From Bacteroidota bacterium (lineage in GTDB: Bacteria > Zhuqueibacterota > Zhuqueibacteria > Zhuqueibacterales > Geothermadaptataceae), in the NCBI GenBank assembly GCA_011375275.1, contig DRLW01000633.1, positions 1-10,998 on the forward strand: 10,998 bases of DNA, in the 5' to 3' direction. A program made the translations under genes and the position numbers. Shown piece after piece: positions 5,217-10,998 of this stretch (position 1 is the stretch's first letter; the number at the start of each line of letters is the position of its first letter). A model generated the notes under the pieces. The model did no database searches. It was not told the DNA's origin and saw only the letters and a program-made list of their open reading frames with translations.

Positions 5217-5954
5217 ATGAATACGATACGTACGAGCGTACTGCTTGCAGGTCTGCTGCTTGGAACGGCTGGCGTTGGCGTGCAGGCACAGGATGACGAT
5301 GCGCTTACCAGGATCATCACCAAACCGAACGGGGCTATGGTCTATCTGGATGGCGAATATCGCCTGGCCGGCCGGGCGCCTTATTCGCTGGTTCACGCCC
5401 TGAGCGGTACATATAAAATCAAAGCAACGATGCCCGGGTATGAAAACTACGAAACTACATATAATTTCAATCAGGGACGGCCGCGAAAGCTGGCGATCAA
5501 GCTGACCAAAAAGACCCGCTTTCGCGCCATGATGCGCTCGATGTTTTTCCCGGGCTGGGGACAGCACTATTCCGACCTGCGTAAAAAAGGGTTTTTCATC
5601 GGTGTCTTGCAGCTCGCTGCTGTAGCGCAGATCGTCAAGGCGGACTCTGAATACCAGAAGGCTGTAACTGCGTACAACACGGCAGTTCAGAACTTTCAGG
5701 CCAACGGCAACAGTGCGGCAACACGCGATGAACTCCTGCGTGAGGTCAGTGTTGCGCAAGCCCGTGTCGATGAGAACTTCGAGACGCGCCGCAAGACGAT
5801 TCTGATCGCGGCAAGCGTCTATGTCTATAATCTGCTGGATGCTCTGATTTTCTTCCCATCCTACCACAAGACAGGCCTTGGAGTTGCTGTCGGCATGACC
5901 GGGGACAGCGCCAATCAAACAGTTATGACCCTTGGCCTCAGGATGAAGTTCTGA
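5217..5954 (+). CDS. PEGA-domain envelope protein with DUF5683-like C-terminal part
   Basis: The product has 245 residues, starting at an ATG preceded by GGAGG (5202-5206). It begins with a signal peptide, hydrophobic to about residue 20, with likely cleavage after VQA (24). Residues 33-95 match a PEGA domain: a small beta-sandwich with PNGAMVYLDGEYR, then APYSLVHALSGTYKIKATMPGYE. PEGA domains occur in surface and periplasmic proteins and are thought to bind partners or cell-wall material. Residues 103-213 resemble DUF5683, seen in the PGWGQHY motif (112-118), a hydrophobic helix (125-140), a charged helix with coiled-coil character (143-190) and a second hydrophobic helix ending in YNLLDALIFF (195-213). 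The protein ends in a strand with terminal Phe, LGLRMKF, which recalls outer-membrane protein C-termini. An earlier TTG in frame would lie inside the transferase gene and lacks support. Function is unknown; operon position suggests a role in envelope polysaccharide export. Confidence 0.8.
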   Translation: MNTIRTSVLLAGLLLGTAGVGVQAQDDDALTRIITKPNGAMVYLDGEYRLAGRAPYSLVHALSGTYKIKATMPGYENYETTYNFNQGRPRKLAIKLTKKTRFRAMMRSMFFPGWGQHYSDLRKKGFFIGVLQLAAVAQIVKADSEYQKAVTAYNTAVQNFQANGNSAATRDELLREVSVAQARVDENFETRRKTILIAASVYVYNLLDALIFFPSYHKTGLGVAVGMTGDSANQTVMTLGLRMKF

Positions 5955-6038
5955 TTTTCGGTTGAATCAAGACGATTGACCGCAGGGCTTGGAATCCGAT
6001 AACGCCTTCAGGTTTAATCAGGAAAGGAATTGTCAGGG

Positions 6039-6167
6039 ATGACCGATCACGACTGGTTTGAAACCGCACCACACGATTCTTCCACAGTAGTCAACAGTAA
6101 TGTTCAGGATGGTCATTGCCTCACGCCATGGCGCCGGATGGGTGAGTCAATTTATTATGGAGTTTAA
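6039..6167 (+). CDS. Possible 42-residue protein, unknown function
   Basis: In the 218-base gap after the PEGA gene, an ATG at 6039 opens a 42-codon frame that closes at TAA (6165-6167), five bases before the ATG of the lipoprotein gene. AAAGGA (6023-6028) precedes it with a 10-base spacer. The product begins MTDHDWFETAPHDSSTVV and ends MGESIYYGV. It is hydrophilic and acidic, with no signal peptide. Tight coupling to the next gene suggests it may be translated, and its last codons overlap the ribosome site of that gene. I do not recognise it. It may also be a chance frame in an untranslated spacer. Confidence 0.3.
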   Translation: MTDHDWFETAPHDSSTVVNSNVQDGHCLTPWRRMGESIYYGV

Positions 6168-6172
6168 GGAAA

Positions 6173-8047
6173 ATGGACAGATTCTATTCATGGATTGAAT
6201 ATAAACCCGTACTCTTGGCCGGGTTGATGTTGTTGCTTGCTCTTGCCAGCTGTGATAAAAAGCCGACCGGGATCAATGTCACCGATTCAACGTTTCCCCC
6301 CAAGCCCACCAGTTTGACCATCAAAGTCGGAGATGGCCAGATCACTCTGCAGTGGCAGGTGGAAAAACCGGAGGTGATCCGCAAGTTCAATGTCTATCGC
6401 GGTGACAGCCTCAACGCCTCCTATCTGTTTCTCGATTCGACTCTGACGACACAGTATACCGACAGGGAAGTGCAGAACGGACGGGAGTATTTTTATCGCG
6501 TCACCTCTGTGAATACCAGCGGGCTGGAGAGCTTGTCCTCGGATCCGATATCCGCGAAAGCCAATGTATATGCCATCAATATTGAAAATGGTGCTGAGTA
6601 CACAGCTTCGCGGCAGGTGACCATAGACGTGACCGCTCCGACTGGAACGACGTTTATTACCCTGAGCAACGATTCCAGCTTCAGCGGGGCCACGCCACAG
6701 CCGTTTCAGTCGCCGATAACCTGGACACTTTCGCTCGGAGATGGCCGCAAAACAGTCTATGCCAAGTTTCGCGATCCTGATGGCAATGAAACCGCTGCTT
6801 TTGTCCAGGACCAGATCACCCTCGATACTCAGGCAGTCATCCGCAGTGTGACGGAAAACACCAACGGCCAGTCCAAACGCGCTGGGGATGTGATCCATTT
6901 TACCCTCAATGCCGGCGAAAGCGGCGGCACAGCCATGGTGAGCATTGTGGACGGGCCGCAGGATATCCTGTTGTACGATAATGGCAGCAATGGCGACACG
7001 ACACCGGATGACGGCCTGTATGAGGTCGATTATACAGTCCCGGATGATGCTGACGTGTCCCAGGCTAAAGTCAGGGGCAGTTTCACAGATCGCGTCGGCA
7101 ATGTGGCCGCGGTTTATACCGCATCGACACGTGTCACCATTCTGAAAGAACCCGCTGCTGTAACAGCTTTTATCCCGACGACAGAAGGCGACGGCAAAAC
7201 CAGCCTGCGCCTGACATGGAGCGCATCACAGGATGCACATGATTTTTCTAATTACTCGATCTATCGCCGCACTGAGCCGAATGTAACCGACGAGAACGGC
7301 AAGCTGGTGACGACGATTACTTCGGTTTCGATTACGAGCTATGTCGATGGCGGTCTGACGGCAGGGACGACATATTACTACCGGATTTACGTGTTCGACA
7401 AAACAGGGCTGAAAGCTGCCAGCAACGAAGTGGTCGGCCAAACCGTTCCTGAAGAAGCCCCGACCGCAGTTGTCGCCTACACACCGCTTCGGCTCGACGA
7501 CGGTACCGTGCAGGTGACCTGGACGCAGAATTCGGATACGGATTTTGCCAGCTACAGAATTTTCAGATCGACAAGCCCGAACATCACCACAGCCTCAACG
7601 TTGCGCAGCGTGATCCTGGAACAGACCACGACTTCCTATATCGATACGGGCACACAGCCGGGCACGACATATTACTACAAGGTGTATGTTTTTGATGCTG
7701 CAGGCAACCAGACCGGCAGCAACGAGGTGAGCATCACCCTGCCGGAGGACGCGCCGCCTGCTCCAGTCGTGCTGTCACAGCCCACGCCTGTCGATTCTAC
7801 CGGCATGCGCCTGACCTGGTCGCAAAGTCTGGACTCGGATTTTTCTTACTATAGCGTGTACCGTTCACAGACCAGTCCTGTGGATACCACCGCGGCGCCG
7901 ATCGTGATTCTCAATGCAGACCCGACCCGTACCGAATATACTGATACGGGTCTGACGCCGCGCACGGCCTACTTCTACCGTGTTTTCGTTGTCGATAAAA
8001 GTGGTCAAAAAGCAGGCAGTAACGAAGTCCGCGGTGAAACCCGATGA
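6173..8047 (+). CDS. Lipoprotein with four fibronectin type III domains
   Basis: The 624-residue product has a lipoprotein signal with lipobox LASC and Cys27 as the lipid-modified residue. Asp follows at +2, which in enteric bacteria retains lipoproteins in the inner membrane but is not a safe rule elsewhere. Domains in order: FN3 at about 43-130; an Ig-like region at 131-325 with a Ca-loop-like GSNGDTTPDDGLYE (271-284); then three FN3 domains at about 328-425, 428-523 and 527-624. The last three share the patterns LRLTWS or VQVTW, TTYYYRIYVFD and SNEV, spaced 99-100 residues apart. No enzymatic domain is seen. Such repeats usually make an extended stalk for adhesion or protein contact. It sits between the PEGA protein and the Wza-like exporter, which suggests a surface or periplasmic accessory of polysaccharide export. 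The translation start has AAGGA very close and GGAG at a 10-base spacing. Confidence 0.85.
   Translation: MDRFYSWIEYKPVLLAGLMLLLALASCDKKPTGINVTDSTFPPKPTSLTIKVGDGQITLQWQVEKPEVIRKFNVYRGDSLNASYLFLDSTLTTQYTDREVQNGREYFYRVTSVNTSGLESLSSDPISAKANVYAINIENGAEYTASRQVTIDVTAPTGTTFITLSNDSSFSGATPQPFQSPITWTLSLGDGRKTVYAKFRDPDGNETAAFVQDQITLDTQAVIRSVTENTNGQSKRAGDVIHFTLNAGESGGTAMVSIVDGPQDILLYDNGSNGDTTPDDGLYEVDYTVPDDADVSQAKVRGSFTDRVGNVAAVYTASTRVTILKEPAAVTAFIPTTEGDGKTSLRLTWSASQDAHDFSNYSIYRRTEPNVTDENGKLVTTITSVSITSYVDGGLTAGTTYYYRIYVFDKTGLKAASNEVVGQTVPEEAPTAVVAYTPLRLDDGTVQVTWTQNSDTDFASYRIFRSTSPNITTASTLRSVILEQTTTSYIDTGTQPGTTYYYKVYVFDAAGNQTGSNEVSITLPEDAPPAPVVLSQPTPVDSTGMRLTWSQSLDSDFSYYSVYRSQTSPVDTTAAPIVILNADPTRTEYTDTGLTPRTAYFYRVFVVDKSGQKAGSNEVRGETR
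7367..7678 (+). repeat. Repeated FN3 coding unit within the lipoprotein gene
   Basis: The 15 bases ACGACATATTACTAC occur at 7367-7381 and again at 7664-7678, exactly 297 bases (99 codons) apart. They encode the TTYYY core of two neighbouring FN3 domains. The third copy encodes TAYFY about 100 codons later and has diverged in DNA. This suggests domain duplication or gene conversion between the middle copies. Confidence 0.5.
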
Positions 8048-8106
8048 AGGCAAGAGCTAAGACGGCTGAGGTCAATTACCTGGAAACCAAGAGTAGGGAC
8101 GCGATA

Positions 8107-9183
8107 ATGAATTTGATGAAACGTTGTGCCAGGCTTTTTCTGATAGCCGGCCTGCTTCTCAGTGTGCACATCCGCCCAGCGGCTGCACAGGAATACGTTC
8201 TGGAACCCGGAGACAAAATCGGCATCACTTTTTGGCAGCAGCCGGATCTGAACATGGAAACGCGCATCGATGCCAGCGGCAAAATCGATGTTCCTGTGGC
8301 CGGACGCCTTACCGCAGCAGGGTTGACGATTTCGCAATTAAGCGCGAAAATTGTCGAACGAATCGGTTTATATAACCGCAATATTACACAAGCGCTGGTA
8401 CAGGTATTAGAGTATGGCAGCAAAAGAATTTATATAACCGGAGCCGTTGCTCTGCCCGGCATACACACATTTGAGGTGATGCCGAACGTCTGGGAAGCGA
8501 TTTTGCAGGCAGGCGGCCCGCTGGAGACAGCAAAACTCGACAAGGTTACCATTGTTCGGGGCGGGGAAGTCAACGGTCAGGTCATTCCGGTCGATCTCAA
8601 GGCGTTTTTTGACCAGAGTGACCTGACTAAGCTACCGGAATTGCGACCCGGGGATAACATCCACGTGCCCGGTGGAACCGCTGGCGCCGCTGCTGGTGGC
8701 GCGGGGGGAGCTGCGGGCGGCGGTGGTGCTGCTGTGGCATCGAGTGGCGGTTTATTCCAGCGCAACCAGGTCATCTATATTTATGGTCAGGTTGTGGTCC
8801 CGGGACGCTATGAAATTGAGAAGGATATGGATGTCCTGCAGGCATTGATCCTTGCCGGCGGGCCGCTGTTTATGCTGCGGGCGAGTGGTGCCGGTCCGAC
8901 GATAGAGCCGGACATGAAACGTGTCAAGATCATCACCCACGGGCCTGAAGGGCCTCTGGTTTACGAGGTCGATCTCGAAAACTATTCCAACGAGGCAGTC
9001 CCGTACCCGCTGAAAATTCGTCCCGGAGATACGATCTACGTTCCGCGTAAGGAGAGCTATACCAAGTTTATCATTTCGACTTCACTTGGTGCCGCGATTA
9101 CCGGTACGGTTTCGATTTTGGTCTCTTTCTTTTTACTGGATAAGCTTTTGTATCCTGATGAAGCAGCTCGTACCAGACGGTAA
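8107..9183 (+). CDS. Polysaccharide export protein, Wza-like (Poly_export plus SLBB domains)
   Basis: Proteins of this family form the channel that carries capsule or exopolysaccharide across the periplasm and outer membrane, together with a Wzz/Wzc-type partner. The 358-residue product has a signal peptide (1-27, ending RPAAA|Q). It then shows the Poly_export domain with YVLEPGDKIGITFW (30-43), DASGKIDVPVAG (55-66) and LVQVLEYGSKRIYITGAVALPG (97-118). Two SLBB-type domains follow (about 107-188 and 222-313, each closing with RPGDxIxVP). A Gly/Ala-rich linker (189-215) separates them. A hydrophobic helix near the C-terminus (320-344) may be the outer-membrane helix. There is no lipobox, unlike Wza. 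I chose the ATG at 8107 because TAGGGA lies at 8094-8099 with a 7-base spacer and the signal peptide is then normal. An in-frame ATG at 8044 overlaps the previous stop as ATGA and cannot be excluded. Confidence 0.9.
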   Translation: MNLMKRCARLFLIAGLLLSVHIRPAAAQEYVLEPGDKIGITFWQQPDLNMETRIDASGKIDVPVAGRLTAAGLTISQLSAKIVERIGLYNRNITQALVQVLEYGSKRIYITGAVALPGIHTFEVMPNVWEAILQAGGPLETAKLDKVTIVRGGEVNGQVIPVDLKAFFDQSDLTKLPELRPGDNIHVPGGTAGAAAGGAGGAAGGGGAAVASSGGLFQRNQVIYIYGQVVVPGRYEIEKDMDVLQALILAGGPLFMLRASGAGPTIEPDMKRVKIITHGPEGPLVYEVDLENYSNEAVPYPLKIRPGDTIYVPRKESYTKFIISTSLGAAITGTVSILVSFFLLDKLLYPDEAARTRR

Positions 9184-9259
9184 ATTCAAGAGTTCATGAT
9201 CGGCCTTTTCGCGAGGAACAGATCACAGATGGTAGTGCAAGAAACAATAGGTAGCTATA

Positions 9260-10825
9260 ATGGAAGGCTTTGATTTCAGGGCAATATTACAGATTCTCTC
9301 ACGCAGAAAATGGGTGATCATCATCCCGTTGCTCGTTTCCAGCGCAATTGGAGCTTATCTGCTGAAAACGGCTGTGCCCATCTATCACAGCAAGGCGACG
9401 ATCATGCTCGGCAAGGTTTTTACGCTCACAGACGGGATGACGCGTATGTTGCCCGGCGTTACCGCTCAGAACCGGGTGCGTTTGCGCGATAATCGGGAGA
9501 CGATTCTAAAAGAACTGAACAACAGGAAAATCCTCGAAAAAGTGCTCAAGCGCGTCGGCAAAAAGCCCTCGCCCAAGGTCATCGAAAAGGCCAAGGAGCT
9601 GGTCAAGAAAAATCCCGATCTGCCTCTCGATCAGGCGATCCTGTCGCTGCAGATTGCGAGCCTGACCAAAAGCCTGACTCTGGATTTTCCGCGTCGTGGT
9701 GAGTATTTCGAAATCGGCGCCAAGTCCAAAAGCGCCAAGGAAGCCTATCTGATCACCAGCGCCCTTGCAGACCTGTTTATCGAACAGAATCTGCTTCAGG
9801 AAATCAGCCGGCTACAGGGTACTGCCTCCTTTGCTTCTGAGCAGATGCAGTTTTATGCCAAAAAGCTACAGGAAGCAGAAGCCAAGTTGCGGGATTTCAA
9901 ACGGTCAGCAGCGAAGGTTACGACCCAGGATCAGCCGGTAAATACTGAGAATCTTACCCACGTACAGAAGCTGATCAAAACTCTGGAGCTGGAAAAATCA
10001 GAGAAAATCGATGACCTGAGTTTTATCGATTCTCAGCTCAAAGGGCTTGTCTCTGAAATTAAGCTGAAAAAAACGCGTAAAGCAACACGTCTGCGTGCGC
10101 AGTTGATCGAGAAGATGTCCAAGTATGCTGAGCTGATGATCACGCATACCTGGAATTCGGGCGAGGTTATCCGTCTGAACGATGAGATCGTCGCGTTGAA
10201 AGAACAGCTTTCGAATGAGATTAAAGTCAACGGTGCACGCGATCTGGTTGCTACTTTTACACCCCGGGAAATCGAACTGGCTACTCAGCGCGAGATCATT
10301 CAGACTGAGATCGACCTGATCAACCAGCAGATCAAGACTTTGTCGAACCTGATCCGTTTGTTTAAGGACCGGCAGACGGAAATACCCATGCAGGATATTC
10401 AACTGGCCAAACTGCAGGCAGATGTGGAAAAATATCGCGAGCTGCACCGGACGTTCCAGGATCAGGTCAACAGCGCCAAGGTGCGTGAGGCTATGCAGCG
10501 CACGGAAATCAAAATTCGCTACCAGATCATCGATCCTGCGCAGATCCCGGTTGCTCCGTTGAGCTCCGATTCGATGAAAACGATCATCGTTGTGATTTTT
10601 GGCGGTCTCGGCTTTGGTGCTGCTCTGACGTGGGCGCTGGAATTCATGGATAACTCCTACAAATCGATCGATGATGTTGAAGAGTCCCTCGGCCTGGCAG
10701 TACTCGGTATTGTTCCAAAGCTGAGTGTGGCTGAACCGCAGAAGAAGAAAAGGAAATGGGCATTCCCGGTCGTGGCCTTCTCGGTCGTCGTGGTCATTGC
10801 CGTGGTTATCGTGATCATGAAATAA
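9260..10825 (+). CDS. Wzz/GumC-type polysaccharide chain-length protein without kinase domain
   Basis: Polysaccharide co-polymerases of this type form inner-membrane rings that set chain length and dock to the Wza-like exporter. The 521-residue product begins with a Wzz N-terminal segment: DFRAILQILSRRKWVIIIP, then a membrane helix (18-36) and PIYHSKATIML (40-50). The middle (about 180-420) is a long periplasmic coiled coil, rich in Lys, Glu, Leu and Gln. A GNVR-type end follows with EIPMQDIQLAKLQADVEKYRE (374-394) and IDPAQIPVAP (424-433). The second membrane helix is at 440-462, followed by the cytoplasmic stretch DNSYKSIDDVEESLGLAVLGIVPKL (464-488), which in BY-kinases leads into the Walker kinase domain. 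Here the kinase is absent; a basic patch KKKRKW (495-500) and a third hydrophobic helix (501-520) end the protein. The ribosome site is weak (TAGGT). It follows the Wza-like gene by 76 bases. Confidence 0.9.
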   Translation: MEGFDFRAILQILSRRKWVIIIPLLVSSAIGAYLLKTAVPIYHSKATIMLGKVFTLTDGMTRMLPGVTAQNRVRLRDNRETILKELNNRKILEKVLKRVGKKPSPKVIEKAKELVKKNPDLPLDQAILSLQIASLTKSLTLDFPRRGEYFEIGAKSKSAKEAYLITSALADLFIEQNLLQEISRLQGTASFASEQMQFYAKKLQEAEAKLRDFKRSAAKVTTQDQPVNTENLTHVQKLIKTLELEKSEKIDDLSFIDSQLKGLVSEIKLKKTRKATRLRAQLIEKMSKYAELMITHTWNSGEVIRLNDEIVALKEQLSNEIKVNGARDLVATFTPREIELATQREIIQTEIDLINQQIKTLSNLIRLFKDRQTEIPMQDIQLAKLQADVEKYRELHRTFQDQVNSAKVREAMQRTEIKIRYQIIDPAQIPVAPLSSDSMKTIIVVIFGGLGFGAALTWALEFMDNSYKSIDDVEESLGLAVLGIVPKLSVAEPQKKKRKWAFPVVAFSVVVVIAVVIVIMK

Positions 10826-10998
10826 CCCTGCTCCCGTTACAGATGACGGAGGATTACGGGAAAAGGGTGCGGGTATCTTCAGGGGATCGAGAGCCTGGGA
10901 TGGCGGGGGATGTGGATGAAAGGATTTTGTTCAGCTTAATTCATCAAGTATGCACAAGGGCAAGGATATCAGGATAACTGAAACATTATAATCCACAA
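10826..10998 (+). other. End of window, no gene recognised
   Basis: These 173 bases hold a loose hairpin CCCGT/ACGGG (10833-10837 with 10856-10860) without a T run, so no terminator is evident after the Wzz-like gene. A perfect TATAAT occurs at 10987-10992 near the window edge, but I see no -35 box at the right distance. The next gene starts beyond the window. Confidence 0.4.

Noticed and set aside
5154..5918. 254-codon minus-strand frame opposite the PEGA protein gene
   Set aside because: The + strand has a signal peptide, PEGA domain and ribosome site; the minus-strand frame has no recognisable domain.
8044..8106. ATG overlapping the lipoprotein stop (ATGA) as the start of the Wza-like gene
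   Set aside because: It would add 21 hydrophilic residues before the signal peptide and has no clear ribosome site. The ATG at 8107 has one. Coupled translation from 8044 is still possible.
1..10998. CRISPR array, tRNA or rRNA genes, insertion sequence with transposase
   Set aside because: No regularly spaced repeats, no tRNA T-loop with matching acceptor stem, no rRNA motifs and no transposase motifs were found on either strand.

Overview
The window looks like chromosomal DNA of a Gram-negative bacterium outside the well-studied proteobacteria. It encodes an outer-membrane type polysaccharide export protein, a lipoprotein with a lipobox, and FtsA/FtsZ of ordinary bacterial type. The combination of a PEGA/DUF5683-like protein, a fibronectin-III lipoprotein and a Wza/Wzz pair recalls the FCB-related and candidate phyla (KSB1, Calditrichota and similar). 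That placement is inference from family feel only. All convincing genes are on the + strand.

Region 1 (1-3516) is the end of a division and cell-wall cluster: the last codons of ftsQ, then ftsA, then ftsZ. The spacing is unusually loose for such a cluster. A 454-base gap between ftsQ and ftsA holds a REP/MITE-like element made of two tandem hairpins, a terminator-like hairpin and a further hairpin close to the ftsA ribosome binding site. A 179-base gap before ftsZ holds a 16-codon reading frame with a strong Shine-Dalgarno sequence, directly followed by a hairpin. FtsZ carries two copies of the C-terminal partner-binding peptide. A strong intrinsic terminator closes the cluster about 400 bases after the ftsZ stop.

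Region 2 (3517-4192) is non-coding as far as I can see. Its second half is AT-rich and holds palindromes and a perfect TATAAT box, the likely promoter region of the next operon.

Region 3 (4193-10825) is the front of an exopolysaccharide or capsule export operon. It encodes a membrane phosphoglycosyl transferase that would start the lipid-linked repeat unit; a PEGA plus DUF5683-like envelope protein; a possible 42-residue protein; a lipoprotein with four fibronectin-III domains; a Wza-like periplasmic/outer-membrane export protein; and a Wzz/GumC-like chain-length protein without a kinase domain. Gaps between genes are 31 to 218 bases and no terminator is seen, so one transcript is likely. Glycosyltransferases, flippase and polymerase are not in the window and would be expected further downstream.

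The most interesting points are the two FtsZ tail peptides, the Arg-rich insertion in the phosphoglycosyl transferase, the two envelope proteins of unclear role inside an export operon, and the structured non-coding DNA around ftsA and ftsZ. I did not find a clear-cut new defence, mobile or RNA system.
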